Positions 34,345 to 50,159 are shown, numbered from the stretch's first letter. The stretch: DNA of 64,000 nt from Ecdyonurus torrentis (GCA_949318235.1 OX439132.1:5502886-5566885); one strand, 5' to 3'. Numbers and translations: made by a program. Notes: generated by a model from the sequence alone, not told the origin.

Positions 34345-34545
34345 TGGTACGTTGGTAATTTCATTAGGACCCCCTACAAGTGATTTCACCCTAAAGTTAA
34401 TCTTGTTTAGGGTTTATTACAAGTTCACTCGCCTCGCAAGCAGGCAAGGTAGGCTGGTTAACTCCAAAGGCGGATTTTTGTGTCGTTTTGTGGCCAGTTT
34501 TGTTGCGGACCTCCATCAAGGCATGTCACGCTGAATAAAACTACG
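34345..34545. other. GC-richer island, unassigned
   Basis: About 200 bp of more balanced sequence with an open frame of 60 codons (34352-34534) that I do not recognise. It has no flanking splice signals I would trust. It may be a repeat fragment. Confidence 0.35.
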
Positions 34546-37500
34546 CAATTTTTTATTTTGTACATTGTTCTTCAAGAAAGAAGACAATATAGGGTAATTA
34601 ATATTTTTAATTTTACTTATTAATTAATATTATATTGTTAGATTTCTTTTATTATAATTGTATATGTTGTTCTTTTAATTTAATTTATTTTTAAATTTCA
34701 ATTATAGATTGTGTGGATTTATATCAATAATGAGAGTAACTTCAAAGTGAATTTAAAAAGAACTTGATTTGAGATACTGCCTTAATATATATTGACAGTT
34801 TGTGTACTTTTTATTAGGTATATTTGTGATATTGCGTATATTATATAAAGACGTACCCTGTTGGAATAAAGTTCTTTTGCCTTTTTATTTTTAATTTTTT
34901 CATTTTTTAAAAGGCAGAGTTTTCGTGTGAACTGTAATAAGTAACCATGCATACATTTGAACTTTAAAAAAAAAAAGCACTACAGCCTTGACATTATAGA
35001 TGCTCACTCACTTAACATTGCAAAAGGTACCTAGGTCCTTACCCGAGTGAAACAAGTTGCTGGAAGTTAATTGGTTGGTGGTTTAAGTTAGCGGAATAGG
35101 GCTGTATTAAGGGCTGTGATAAAATGTTTAAAATCCATGATCGTCAGATGGGGGAGACATTTTTTTATATTATATTTAATACCATGGAGTCTTATGGGAG
35201 TACAGTTTCAAAACATTATCATTCATTTCGAAATTTAGTAAAATGACTTCTCGTTTTTTTTCTTAATATGAGAAGATGTCATCATTAACTATCAATATGG
35301 AATAAAAAAACTACTCAAACAACTTTAGTCAAATCCACGCAGTTCCTCATTTTTATCCTTAATTGCAAACTTTTTATATCTATGCGAGAACAGGATATCT
35401 TGCTCAAATACCTAAAAATTTGGAGTAATTCAAAATAATACCACGACCAATGCGGGGAAAAAACTTATATGGAGAATTTTAGAGTTCTTATTCTTAAATG
35501 TCATTAAATTATATAAAAAAACTGGCAATAATATAAAAGTGAAATATTCTATACGCAATCCAGCTATACATGCTAGGATACAACTTAACAAAAATAATCA
35601 TAAGGAAAATGCGGCATTCTATTTTGATCAGCCAACCGTTAAGTAATTGAAATAATTTTACTGTAATTAACATTTTCGTAAGTTTTTATTATAGCAATAA
35701 ATAATTCTTAGTTTTAAGAATTGACAGAGTCAATAAAAATTTAGTTTACATGTAGAATTAAACATATCGTTACGCGGTTACATTATACTGTAAGTACTAC
35801 TTTTTTTTTTTCAAACATATGTAATCTGTGCATCATGTTATCATTTTTATGAGTCAAAAATTTATTGATAGTAACATTTTATGAGTTAATTGAAACGTGC
35901 ATCACGAAAAATCTAATATAATTACAATTAGTTAATCATATTCATGAAAAAACAGCATCTCTTGTATAGCTCTTACCAATTTAATAAAAAAAAGTAAAAA
36001 AAAACAAAAACAAAAAGTTCTAAAATAAAAGGTGTGAGCAACTCATAAACTAAAACTCTATTTTAAAGGCCTATTTTCACATTTAAACAATGATCTAATT
36101 TGTGTGTAAACTAATACGTAAAATGACAGTTTAGGGTGTGAACCTATTTTAGCAGTAGCAGTATGTGTCGTGTCAACCCATACAACACTTTAAATTGCGA
36201 TTAAATGAATTAACAAGCTTAATGTTAAAATTAATGAGATTTTTATTTTTAATTTAATGAAACTATTTTTAAAATATATTATGTATAATTGTACATAATA
36301 TAAAGCATCTGTATACATGAACTGTATAAAATAAGACTATATGGATATGAATACAACGTTAGGTTTTTTAACTTATAGTAGTTACAGAATATGTGACTAG
36401 CTCCTTTAATAATTAGGTATCGCATGATAAAAGTAATATATTAATATTTTATGTATACAGGAAACATTATTTTCTACACTAGATGTATGAAAGAATTTTA
36501 ATTGAACTCTATCTTCTTCTTTTTTTTTTCTGGGGCTATATTTACGTAGCGTATAAAATGGTTTTAAACTTGGTACATATAAGAACCAATCACGCATGTT
36601 ATGTACCGCTAAATTGTGATCTTTGTTAATTAGTGCAAGTAATAATTATTTTTAGAACTAAACAATTCTTCTTTGTAAATTTTAACTTAAAGCTGGAATA
36701 ATAATTCTAATTAAACTATGAGTGAATTTAATACACCTAAATTTTATAGTACTTATTTGTAATACTTAAGACAAGACACTATTTTTTAAGTAAAATATAT
36801 TTATTCTATAAGCTTACTTTCAGCAAGGGCAGTATTTAGCTGCAGTAAAGAAAAAAAAGTGATGCATTTTTTTTTAATATTATAATTAGTAATTACTAAT
36901 TACTATAATAAGACATGAGATAAAATTTGGTATAAAATAAAATTAAAAATAAAAACCAAAGCATAAGGCCTTGGTCTAGGCTGGAAAATATAAATATTAT
37001 AAATTGATTTATAAAAGTAAAATATTAATATAATAATTCACACGCATTTTGTTTTTTACTTCTTCCTGCATGTATTAAATTAAGATATCAGATGCATATT
37101 TTGCTATTTTTATTCTTTTTGCAGAAAATGCAATAAAAATATTTTCACACAATAGTAACAATTTTCTGGAGATACAGATAAAGAAAATAGTTTTCTTTTA
37201 TTTATTGCATTGTAATCCTAATTTATCTTTAACTATGTATAATACAGTATGTTATATATATGATACTAATATAACTTAAGTGCGGCAATACTAAGGGCTT
37301 GGCAACCCTTTTCAAACAACCTTGATCACAATTTTATCAAGAATTATTACACGGTAACTCAGGACCATCTTAGAAGGTGCCTGTGGTAACTGCATGTTAA
37401 CTTATATAGCAGTTCACACACTACGACTATATATATATAAAAAAATAGGGGGAAAAAAAGAAAAAAAGATAGAATGAGAGAAAAAAATGTATATTCTATA

Positions 37501-38271
37501 TTAATTTATAGGCTATGCAATTTTTTTCCCTTTTAGTAAATTAAAATGTATCCTATTATCATAAATGGATTATTATGTGCATACATATTTTTATATTTGA
37601 TTTTTCTCCCCTCATCCTGAATAGAAAATTTATAAGGCTTCTTTTTCATTTAATACAGGATGCTGTATAAAATATATTAAATAAAAATTTCAGTTTTTTT
37701 TATTATTATAAATAATAAAACCACACGTACAACAACCAGTAGTTTCTCTTTTGTGTACATACAAAAAAAAGACCGATATAAAGTAATAAAGAATGATACA
37801 ATAATTATACTATTGAAATTGCCAGTGGTGCTATTTATAGTTGTTTTATTATTATACCATTATATGCAAAGTTTTCTTTAACTTGTATAATAGAGTATAA
37901 CATTGAATGCAATGGACTAGAATAACCTATATATTTTTTTGTTTTATCTTTTTTTAATTTGTTTCAAACAGAACTGATTCAGTTCCAACCGATTTATTGA
38001 CTAAAACGTGAGTCACGGGAGATGACATAAAAATTATTATTATTATTTTTTTATGTATAAAATATCTTCATCTTTTTTAAAAATTATTTTAGCTTTATTT
38101 ATTATGCAAAAATTATAATTTATTACTATTATTGTACAGTTATCAATTTAGATGTGCTCCTGGTAATTTTGATTAATTTGCAAAATTTAATTATATTTTA
38201 AATCTATGCTTTATATTTTTAATTTTATTTCAAGTCATGTGAATCTAATCTATTTTTATTAGCATCGTCTC

Positions 38272-38287
38272 CTCTCTCTCTCTCTCT

Positions 38288-38370
<83 letters not shown>
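38272..38370. repeat. (CT)n microsatellite, ~100 bp
   Basis: Nearly uninterrupted CT, with one TTA break near 38287. Confidence 0.97.
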
Positions 38371-38372
<2 letters not shown>

Positions 38373-38736
38373 GTATCATTTTTTTTATCCATTTTAAAAA
38401 TTTCCTTATTTTGTCCAACTCCTATAAACTAGACTGAAACATGCAGAGCATGCAATTTTGACGAAAATAAAAATATCAACTTAATCAACTCCATAGAGTT
38501 TGAATGACATTTGGTCAATATGATAATAACTTAAGAGCTGTCAATCAAATAATAATTTTAAATATTTCCATTGATAAACATGAGTTCATTGTAGCTATTC
38601 TGACTGACTCTCCATTATAAAATCATGGAAGGTAATAAAATCTTTAACTATCAAATCATTCTTTTAGATTTAAAATCAAATCTTAAAACTTTAGTGTTTG
38701 TAATTATCCTTCGTGTAATGTATAACGTTTATTCGT

Positions 38737-39030
38737 ATGACGTCATACTGAATGCGCTTCGACGCCATACTGGATCAATGAACAACATTGCTCAGCATAG
38801 GACAAACTTTGTTTTTGGCTATTTTCTGTGCGAAATCGATTATTTCATTTTATTTGTTTTTTTCTCACATACTTGCGATAATAATTCAACCTATTTACAG
38901 TATCAATGATCTGAAAAATATTGCCTAGTGTTCTATATAATATATATTTAAACTGGCAAAATGGGTCTTTTTCCTATATACCGGTCCAAGTTATTGAGTA
39001 ATTTAACATGGTGTTGACTTTAACATAAAT
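38737..39030 (+). repeat. Dispersed repeat, inverse of 48410-48705
   Basis: TGACGTCATACTGAATGC, AATGAACAACATTGCTCAGC, ATAGGACAAACTT, AAACTGGCAAAATG and TTGACTTTAACAT occur in order. Their inverses occur in reverse order at 48410-48705. One interspersed family with two copies about 10 kb apart in opposite orientation. Non-coding. Confidence 0.85.
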
Positions 39031-39965
39031 GCATACCTTAATGTTGCTACCAATTAATCTTGCATATAAATTATTATGCACCTCAACATATTTGTTATGC
39101 TATGCAGCAGAATACTATCCAATATTGTGAAAATTTTGATATTTTGAACTCCTGCTAGTATAATTATTTTGTCTGTGTAGACTTGAAAATCTGTGGAATA
39201 ATCTTGAAATTTTGAGTGAGAGAATGAAGTGACGAAGTCAGACAATTCTTTCCTTCCCATAAGGAGGCCGTACAACGTGATGAATACAACGACTGCTGTG
39301 TTGTCGTGAATGTGTGCGTGACTTTACCCGAGCTGACAGAGAATATAAGAGACTTAATACTTGCTATATTGTACGCATCTCGAGCAAAAATTAATTTCTC
39401 ATAATTATCCCCTCCTCAACACCGTGAAAATGCTTCTTTTTTTTTAAAGTTTTTTTTCTTATATATGCGTACATTTTAAACTTGCACGATCTATATCATG
39501 CTCCCTTTTTTATGTAGATGACAATAACAATAACAGCAGCAAAAATAAGATTTTTTTTGTCAAAATTATAAATATAACGAAGAAAATTAAGAATTTTATG
39601 GAATAACCTAAAAAAAATTGAATTTATAGAAAATAGATTAATAACAGTAAAAGAACTAGAAAATTATATACAGTATAATACTAGTATAGTAACCTCTTAG
39701 CTAAATTTTCAGTTCTTTATTATCATTGTTCACAATAATTGGACTTTATGTTAATGGAATAATTCAAAATGATCTCTTATCTTCAAAAAACAGATAAGTA
39801 TTTTGTACAATGTCTGAAATACATTTACTTTTTATTTTCTATGTTATATTTTTTGTAACAAATATTTTTGAGAAACTAAAAAGTTATTATAGTGTAAAAA
39901 TGATATATTGTATCACCACTTTAAAATCACTGTACTTCCTTCAAAGTAACAAAAATAAAATTATT

Positions 39966-39996
<31 letters not shown>

Positions 39997-40881
39997 ACTG
40001 CAAAATACAAGCTGAAATTTGATATTCTACCATATAGCATCTTTAATAACTTTTCCTTGGTTCTACTCAGTTAATGTGTATTTAAAAAAACTATTTTAAT
40101 AATAATTAACCTATAATTTAAAACACTTGGCCCGTAAATATTTTAAAAAGCAGCATAATCAGACAATGTGACACCATAAAATTTGTTTTTAAATGAGTTT
40201 TTAATTTAAAATAAAAAAATTAAAGTCTGTAATTATTTAATTAACTTAAAACACGTAATGCTACTTCAAGTTGTACTTTTAAGTTCGTATATTTTCACTT
40301 TGCCTTTTTTTTAAAGTCAAAAAATTATGTACGTATTTCTGAAAAATCGATTACATATTTGGAAATTACTATTCTTCTGAGTGTTACATATCTCAAATAG
40401 AACTTGGAATTTTTGAAGTAGAAAATGTTGTTATTACTCTCCTTTTTTAGTGGTTAGAACATAAACAAAGCAAATTTATTAGTAGCACATTTATTTTATA
40501 AATCGCAATTTAAATTATTTATGATCAATTTTTATCTTAATTTAAGTATTGGTTTGATATTAGAATTAAAATACTTCATATTTTTTTCATGAAGATTCCT
40601 AATTCCTATATCTGTATAGCTACAAAAAAAGTAATCAATTTATACTTTTAGAAACATTTAATTTTTATGCAACACATAAATATTTAATTTTTATGCATTT
40701 TACTCCTACAGACATTTGTCCCATTGCAAACATTATGTAATACAACGAAAAACACACATATATTTTAAGAATTAATAATTGCAATACAAATACAATTTAT
40801 TATCTTTTTACGTTATTGTGAAATACGTAAAAATAGTAAGAAATCAGTTGTTAGTAAAATACATATAACGCAACACATTGA

Positions 40882-41004
<123 letters not shown>

Positions 41005-42354
41005 ATTTATTATTTTTATTTTTTACTTTGTTATTGTTATTATTATATTCATATGCAACAGCGTGAAAATGAATTATTCTTTATTATAGATTTACACATT
41101 TAATTTAAAAAAATTGTTGTTATAATACAGAACAGTAGTATATAAATAGAAATGATATGCAATTGCTCAGCAAAATATTAAAAAAAAAAAAAAAAAAAAA
41201 GGATTACTTGTCAAAAGTTTATCCCAAAGGTAAACCTACAATACCTTAATTCATTATGCAAGCACAAAAGTATTGCTGCCTATAACTTTACACTTAAGTA
41301 CATATAGTAAATTAACGTCAATTTTCTATGTCCTATATTAAACCATATAATAAACATATATACAAATACTAATATAATATAAAAACACTATAAATTGAAA
41401 TAAAGAAATACATTTTACAAGTAAGTATAAATCGTGATTGAAATAAATAAGGTCATCACCAATGTTGTGTACAGCTGGAAAACTTTTTTTTTTTTTTTTA
41501 ATTTAACTCTACATAAAAAATTATAGATTTTCTACAGTCTACATAAACTTGCTCGCGGCAAATGACACTTTACTATAATTTCTTCCTTTAATTTAATTGA
41601 GCTAGGGAAATGAGTATCCGCATTATTATTTATTTGTATGTAAATTATTATATCTTCAATAATCATTTTTAATATTAATGTAAAATTATAGGATGCGCTG
41701 ATAATAATATATTTAAAAAAATAAAAGAAGATTTATTTTATTTTAAATACTCGACCTTTATATAGTTTGCAACATTATTCACACTACATTTTGTGTAATC
41801 AGTGAAGCACACTCAGAAATTGACAAAAAAAAAATACAGTACACCAGGAAAAAAAAAGTCTTTAAAAATAAGATTAGAAACCAACCACACTTCAATTCTA
41901 TTTTCAAGTTAAATTTCTTTAAGCAACCTAATTTTTTATAACATGCTTACGTGCTAAAACTAAAAATATTCTCTTTGTTTTTAATGCAAGTACAGTACTT
42001 ATTTCAAAATAACTTCTTAAGTTAATGAATCGTTTAATACAATTTAATTTAGATATTATGTGTACTTTTTTACTTTTTTTTTCTTTTGTAATATTGGTTT
42101 ATAAAGAGATGAAATGTTTTAGGTCAGAAAGACGTTCATATAAACAAAACGTTCTAATTTTTAATGCTTTTTACTTAATACCTATTGCAAGAATTGACTC
42201 TTTTTTCCAGTGACTAAATGTTCATGTGAAGTGACCGAAGCATTGCAATTCACAAAGATATTTGACTTAAAATAACTTTTTTTTTTGTCCAATTTTTAAA
42301 AGTAAAGTCCTTTTCCTATTTGACATTGTAATATATCAAAGTTATATAGTTGAG

Positions 42355-42360
<6 letters not shown>

Positions 42361-42419
<59 letters not shown>
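42361..42419. repeat. (AG)n microsatellite
   Basis: About 29 uninterrupted units. Confidence 0.97.
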
Positions 42420-42421
<2 letters not shown>

Positions 42422-42944
42422 TAGGATTTATCAATTGTGATATAGAGTAATTTTAATGTGATTTTGTGTGTTATGGAAAATTAAAAAAAAAGTATAGCAA
42501 TATATTATATTAGGTATTAATTAATTCAAAAACACAATAAACGGAAGCCGTATATATGGCAGTAAAAGTTATGCCTTTAATATAAAACAAATTACATTGG
42601 GTATCATGTTGAATGTTGAATGCATCATTTATCATTTTATGAAATGAAAATTAACTGCATGCAGGAAATAAGAATACATTAAAAAAATTTCATTACAAAG
42701 TAAAAATTTCTTGAAATTTTTGAATAGAAATTTTATTATCTTATTGTTTTCAGTTTTTATACAGTATTTTTAATTTTTATTGGTAATTTTTTTTATAATA
42801 CTGAATGATTATTGTATTATATTCATGTCATATTATAATATATTGTTTCGCTAGTATATTTATTACGATCGCGATCATGTTTACTGATTCGGTATTAGGT
42901 TTTGATTAGGTATTACTGATGTTGATTTATTGAAGTGGACAGAT

Positions 42945-43170
42945 TAGAAGACTTTCAAAAGTGGGGTTTAGTGCGAGAAAATAAACAAAGTCATAGCCCA
43001 ATACAACAAATTGCAAGCAGGGGACTATGTTGTGTTAATGATTTTTATTTAACATGCTTTCTTATGAGGTAATGAAGTAGCTATAACTGGAATTAGAATT
43101 TTTCTTGATACTGAAATTTATACTGTAGCTTATTGTTTACCTGAATTTCAATTATATTGGATGCAACGCT
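42945..43170 (+). repeat. Third copy of the 5590-6990 inverted-repeat family arm
   Basis: TAGAAGACTTTCAAAAG, then TTTAACATGCTTTCTTATGA, then AATGAAGTAGCT and ACTGTAGCTTATTG match 5590-5790, and the inverse of 5830-6000, in order. Confidence 0.7.
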
Positions 43171-46100
43171 ACTAGCAAAGTATTTACTAGCAATTTTATT
43201 TATTAGTATGCTTTATTGGCTCTAACTTTTTTTTTTTTTTTTTTGTAACAAAGCCCCCTTTTTGTAAGTTTAGCATTGATTATGCCAATGGTTATTTACA
43301 AAAACAAAACAAAAAACCCATATGTGGTATGAGACATTTTTGCTTTAACTTTATATACTTTTTTTTTTGTATGACATTTTTACTTTATAAAAATGACGAA
43401 TATAATAAAAAGTTATTCCAGGTCACATTTTATTCCCACGGCGTGCTTGTTATAAAATATATAGCCACAAGCTAACGCTTTATTGTATATACGTACTGTA
43501 CTATGTGAAGAAGATATTATGTTAATTTTACTTAACAATTATCCACATTTCGCACCACAGAAGAAAGAGAAAATACGTATCTCGTAAATTATAAAACAGA
43601 ATGCACAAACAATTTGGAAGAAGATGAAAAAAATGCACATATTTTATATTCTATGTATACAAAGAAAAACTTTTGACCTGAATTTTTGGTTCTTACCTTG
43701 TGACTATTTTAATTCATTTTGAATAAATAAATAAGTAATTATAAATAGATTGAAAGTAAAAAAAAAAAAAAAAGTTTGTGTGAACTTTAAAGAAATAAAA
43801 ATACATTAAAACATATCGCTCGTTGAGAACAAGATTGATAGCCAGGAATGGTAATGCATTTAATTGCATGATACTGCATTAACAGACCATGACTTCTATA
43901 TGTATGTACTTCAACATTTCAATTATTATAATCATAAAGATGGCATTAAAAATCCTTTTCTTTTACTCTGAATTGCATATAAAATTTTATTATACTAAAT
44001 TAGCTAAGAGGTTCAAGTAACGCTTTTTATTTATTATTATTATTATTATTTTAGTGTAAAGAACATCATCGTGTTTGAGAGATATTTTAAGATAAACAAT
44101 TTTTATATTTTATCTGAAGTGATGATGTGAAATTTTAATGTTATTTTTGTGTTAATGTAGTATTTAAAATATGAGAGCCACTTTTGTTTTGAAGTGAAGC
44201 TTTTAAAGAAATGTGATGAGTTTTTTTTTAATAGTATGGAGATTTTAATTTTAAAAAAGTTTTTATAAATTGGATTTGTCTGTAATATTTGAAAATTATT
44301 TAAAGTGTTGGGTCAGTTTTTTTATTGTGAACGTAATATTGATTATAATAATATATAAAAATCATAATCTCATTTAACTTGAAAATAAAGAAGAAGTAAT
44401 AAACGTGAAACGTGAGTGTGATACAAGGTTTAAACCTAGTTGTCCCGTATATATTTTTTAGTTTTTATTTTTTTAATTACAATCCTTTAAAATCTATAAA
44501 ATAATATAGCGTATTTCATGTAAAAAATATATATTTGACCATTCCTGCGTTAAATAAACGTTAAAGTAGTGAGTTAGTTTTTTTTTATTATTATTATTTT
44601 CTTTTTTTATACAGTTTTTTTTTATTTATGTAATGACTGATGGCACTAATACACAAATGTTTTTATGACGTCACTGGTGCTAACGTTTAATTAGTATGGC
44701 AATTACTTTAAAATAAGGAAATAACCCCCGTACAAATTCCTTTATCATAAAGAAAAATATTGACTTCGTCAAGTTTTTTTTAACTTTCTCTTAAATTATA
44801 CAATAATATCACTTAATTTATTTAAATTTTATAAAAGACAGTTGCAAATATTTCTTGTGTAAAAAATGGTACAAAAGTTTTATGATACACAAGCATATCA
44901 AACGTGTGTTTTAATTTACGTGAAGATAAGGTTTATCAATTTGTGACTCGTACAGTATGTTAGATTGATAAGATAACACAATCATAAATATTCCTACATT
45001 ACTATATTGAGATCACTGTCAATAATATAATAAAAAAATGACATCATTTGACACATTGTGATGCACTGTGTGAGGAAAGACTGAAGATTGAAATTAAGAA
45101 GGGTCCCCTAAGTCATTTCAAATTTTAAAAAAATAATAATAATGTATAGGTTTTTAAAATTCTACAATTCAAATATTTACTTCCACTGACTTTTGGTGAT
45201 ACATTTCAGATTTCAGACTTACATTATATATAATATATTATTATATAAACAAATATAGTAAGTAAATGAGTAAAAATGGATCAAAATAAACAGATAAATC
45301 ATAAGATGGGACTATCATACATACACCTATTGTGTCCCTTAACCCTTTTGTACCCTCAAAAAATAGGGCTAAAAACATTGGAAAGTAGGCAACTTGTGGT
45401 ATTCATGGCGTCACAAAATCTAGGTCTACAATAGAAATTGCCTACTTTACAATTTTTCCTTGCAGTTTTTGAGACATATACAGAAAGATTAAAGATATGT
45501 GTATTTTTAAAGGTACCATCCTGTTTGATCGGGTTTTGATTTTTATTATTATATTGCAATTTTTTTATTTTATGTATTTATTTATTTGTGTAGTACATGG
45601 CCTGTTAAACATTTCAGCACAGATTAAAAAAAAATAGAGTTATCCTATTGAACAAAAAAAAAAAAAAAAACTGCTTTAGAAAGTAATCTTCAAATTATCT
45701 AAAATCCATCTAAATGTACTAATCCGGAAATTATAAGAAAAGCTGTTACGTTTAACATAATTTTTTGCCTAACGATGTGTCATGTCAAAAACTATTTTAT
45801 TTCAAGGATACAAATCAATTAAAATGAACTTAATTTTGACATTTTTTATGACTCATCTAACGCGATAACTTGCGATAAGGAAAAATGTTTGATAACAATG
45901 CTTCAGTAATTAACTTCTATGTTAATCTATAACTAACTAATCCATACTCTTACTCTCAATATTTTGCTCTTCTTATTCAAATACATTATAGTTTATATTC
46001 TTGTACCAAAAGGGGACAACTCAACCGTTGACTGCATTAGAAATATATGATATAAAAAATAAAAATAAGTTACTAATAAGTTATTATTATTATTAGTAAT

Positions 46101-46280
46101 ATCTTTTCCTATATACATTTTGAATAAAGATGCGTTATTTCAAAATTGCATTATCATATTTTGCAAAGAGGCATTCATAAATTAAATAGCAGATGAAAAT
46201 TGCACTACCAAAATTTGAAATAATTTTATTCACATCAATGTTCAAAAACAAAATTTTTTCTTTCTTTTTTTCTTCCTTCT
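43171..46280. other. AT-rich non-coding DNA
   Basis: Nothing is recognised except a short inverted repeat AAAGTAGGCAA...TTGCCTACTTT at about 45383-45447 and poly-A/T runs. Confidence 0.5.
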
Positions 46281-46383
<103 letters not shown>

Positions 46384-47410
46384 AATTGAATCGCAATACT
46401 ATTTCAATTTGAGTTCTACTGCAATAATGTTACACTAAATTTTAGGCTTTTCAAAGCCTATAAAAAGTAAGGCTTTAAATACTCTATTCGCTTAAAGTTA
46501 GTATTTCGTTAATGATTTGCTTTACATTTGATTAATTAATAATTTATTGTATTTTTGAAGTTACTTGTGATTATAATTAATGAGTACAGAAAACAAGCAA
46601 GACATCAAATCGTAATTAGAATTATTTTATTTGTATTAGATAAAAATATTGTATAAAATATTGTTCATTAAAAAGTACCGCCATCTTGAACCATAATTAA
46701 TTTCAAAAAAGCCAAAGAACAATGTAATTATTTTTATTTCATACAACTTTTACAGTTGATGCTGCAAACCAGTGATGTAGTTATGAGAATTTAGATTTTT
46801 ATCAGTTCATATTATATAAAGTCATGTTTTATATCATAAATCAGTAAAAAAATATATATAGAATAAATTATCAAGGTACTTAATCGATATATGACGTGTT
46901 TTTTGTGTGTATAACTTAATGCAATAAATTAGTTTAAGTATCATTAACACTATACGTAATTATTTCATCATTATTTATTATCATGTTATTAATATATTTT
47001 ACATCAAGTTATTAAATTTTTTAATAAAAATTATTTATATTACTTGAACCGGTTAAAATTTTGGTAACTTCAAAATGTATTGCCGATCATAAACCTTAAT
47101 ACATGATAATACGGTCCTTATAAATTTATAATCATAAGCAGGAAAAAAATATTATTTTCTGTATAATAACACATAATATACACATTCATACTCTTTGTAT
47201 AAGCTCCAAAAACTCACTTTTCAGAAAATAAAACAAAACAACAACATCTTAATGCTTTTTAATTAGTGCTGTGCATTTTTGAGACACACGTTCAAGATTT
47301 AGGAACCCCTATATTAGATATACTGTATGTTACTTTTTTTTTCTTTTTTTTTCATTAAATTTTTTCGAATCGCTTGTGTTCTACAGACATGGCTTTTAGA
47401 GTCTCTAAAA

Positions 47411-47412
<2 letters not shown>

Positions 47413-47503
<91 letters not shown>
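47413..47503. repeat. (AG)n microsatellite, ~90 bp
   Basis: About 45 uninterrupted units. Frames on both strands through it are not genes. Confidence 0.97.
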
Positions 47504-47505
<2 letters not shown>

Positions 47506-48409
47506 CAAAAAGCTTGATCGAGTGAATGTTAATATTTTAATTTTTTTAGTTTGAGTGCGGTTTAAAGCTTCAAATATTTTGTGACCTCACGTAGACAAAA
47601 TTTACTTTACTTTTTTATGAGCTGCAATCAAAAGTATGAAAGAAGCTCAGACATAAAAACTTAATACAGCGTTTTTTTTTTGTTTTTTTTTTTTCCTTAA
47701 GTGATACTTTTTTATGTGAGAGGAACGATATATATATATGAATTTTATTACATTTGGATTAATCAATTTATTACTTTCAATAAAATAACTGTCATGTGTA
47801 ATGCAATATTATTGGAGCTCGATCATAAATTGAATTGAATCATGCAGTTTCAATAGAGGAACTCACAATAAAAACGTATGAAAACAATAAACTTCATAAT
47901 GCAGGTTATATAGATGCGTAATTGCAGCGTGTTATATATATGGAGCAATACTTGCAATAAGTTGGATTACATGTAAATTGGGGTTAAATTGAGATTATAC
48001 ATGAAATAAGACTGCTTGCGCATTGAAAATATTGCACAACGTGAACATGGCTTAAAAGATAAAGGAATATAAATATGTAAGGAAGTTGTGAAAGAACAAA
48101 ATAAAAATAACATTTGAAATAGAATTTAAGTGTACACGTGTAGACTTAAAAAAGTGCCCCCTCCCCACCACATTGTAATACACCACTGAGCCATGTACGC
48201 ATTAATATATTTTATCAAACCAGTCTTTTGCTTGAAGATCGTGGACGTTTTTGTACGTCCATCAGTGTACTAAAGTTTAATTTTCTTTCATAATTCTTTC
48301 AATGCATGCATATTTGGAGATATTTGTTGATTTATTTTAAAACCTAGAAACTTTATACTCAATAGAGCTTACCGGTGGGGTGCGCTTACTCTTACTATAT
48401 AATCACAGG

Positions 48410-48705
48410 CGGAGCAAGAAAATCTTATATTGGGTGGTTGCATTCATGTTAAAGTTGACGCCGTAAGTGAGCGCTTAATAACATGGTCTAGTATGGGAAA
48501 ATGACTCATTTTGCCAGTTTAAAAATACTTCCCAATATTTTTGAGAGCATTGATGCTGAATTTGTTTTTCAAGTATGCAAGAAAAATAATAATAACCAAA
48601 GAATAACTAATTTTCCAAAGAAAATCGCCAAAAACTAAGTTTGTCCTATGCTGAGCAATGTTGTTCATTGCTCAAGAAGAGCATAGAAAAGCATTCAGAA
48701 TGACG
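48410..48705 (-). repeat. Dispersed repeat, inverse of 38737-39030
   Basis: Carries AAAGTTGACGCCG, ATTTTGCCAGTTTAAA, AAGTTTGTCCTATGCTGAGC, AATGTTGTTCATTG and CAGAATGACGTCAT in order, each the inverse of a block in the other copy. Confidence 0.85.
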
Positions 48706-49630
48706 TCATGCGCACACACCCTTATAGTGTTCTCTTATCTCCTATATCATTGCGGAACCGTGCTCTTATATATTTTTTGAGAAAAGTGCTACACCGAGGC
48801 TGCACAAAGTTAAATGAGGAATATTTGACAACATTTTACGTGTTTTACGCGTATGAAAAAAAAAATATATATATATAATAACGCCGGTAACATCCATTGA
48901 TTAACAAAGTGTAACACTAATGACCAATTTTTTTTCTATATACAAAGAAATTAATATAAAATTAGCATGCAAATTACATAGATTTTAGATTGTATTGAAA
49001 TATAATTATATATAGCGTAGTAACGTAAAATAGTATAATATACTCTTATTCTATTTGTATTTGTACACATAGAGCACCACATATCACTAAGCGTAACGTC
49101 ATGTTTCACGATCCATACTTCCTGTCACATTATTTCTATAGTGTACTTGACATTATACATAGAACATTTTGCGATATTTAAATTATATGCAACATGTTGA
49201 GAAATAATGAAAAGAATATAACTTTCTTTAAAAATAATATAAAAAAAAAGAAAAGAAAAGAAAAGAAAAAGGATACAGAGCATGGACCTCTTCATGCATG
49301 TAAGCGGATCCAAAGTATTATGGAGAAAAAAAAAATAATACAATAGATGTATGTAAAATAATAAGTAGTCTTTAGTATCCTCTTTTCCTATGAAATTTCT
49401 GTATGTAAAATAAACATGGAACTTCTAATGTTATGAAATTGTAATGATAACAAAATTAAATGTTATTGTTTTAGTTACGAAATAGTTTGTTTGTTTGTTT
49501 AATTGTTGCTTCCTATTTTAATTACATAATATTTCTTAAGGGGAGAGGTTAGATATCTAATATCTCTTGATTGTGACCGTTAATTACTTTCAAATTTGAT
49601 AACATTTTCAAGCATTAAGATACAATTAAT

Positions 49631-49755
49631 TGACCACTTGCAATGAACGAACTTTTTAAAATAATTTGAATAATTCTTAATGCATTTCTTATGTAAAAAT
49701 CGTTTTCACTTACTTGCTGTAACAATTAAAAACATTTTATTGCAAGTGGTCCATT
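49631..49755. repeat. Small inverted-end repeat
   Basis: Begins GACCACTTGCAATGAA and ends TTGCAAGTGGTC. The left end matches 10553 onward inside the hAT-like element. Probably a short MITE. Confidence 0.55.
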
Positions 49756-50156
49756 GAAGATTTATAGGAAGTTATCACTGAAATATTTTTTTTTTTTAAT
49801 TAACATTCACCTTAGAGGGCATAAAATTTTATTTTACAATTTTGCATAATTACATATTATAAGTTTAAGCTGTTTGTGTTCCTATATTGATCCAAATTAT
49901 CACTAACGTAAGTAAAAATCAGAATGATTAGAATACGTAACTCTTTTGATTCCCGGATTACTGCTATTTCTATAGCCCTCTCCTTAATATAAATTGCTTC
50001 ATTTTAATCTATTTTTGAACTAATTTATTTTAATGTGTTTGTTTATGGCCTTGGAGCTCAATAAGTTCGTTAACCAGAAAGATAATTATAACGGACAAAT
50101 AATGACGAAATAAAAATTGCAATGTCCAGGCAATCGTGACACCAGATAAACATTGG

Positions 50157-50159
<3 letters not shown>

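Larger units (their letters stand above)
29458..38271. other. 8.8 kb AT-rich non-coding DNA
   Basis: No gene is recognised. It holds an (ATTC)n tract (30093-30178), an E-box palindrome (31843-31890), a poly-T (about 31964-31989), a poly-A (about 33608-33634), a poly-G (34148-34163), a GC-richer island (34345-34545), and a small ATTATGCTG-TATT-CAGCATAAT hairpin near 33712. It could be intergenic or a first intron of the Myo3 gene. Short frames here lack any recognisable homology. Confidence 0.5.

Noticed and set aside
34352..34534. 60-codon frame in the GC-richer island
   Set aside because: No recognisable homology and no trusted splice sites; kept only as an unassigned island.
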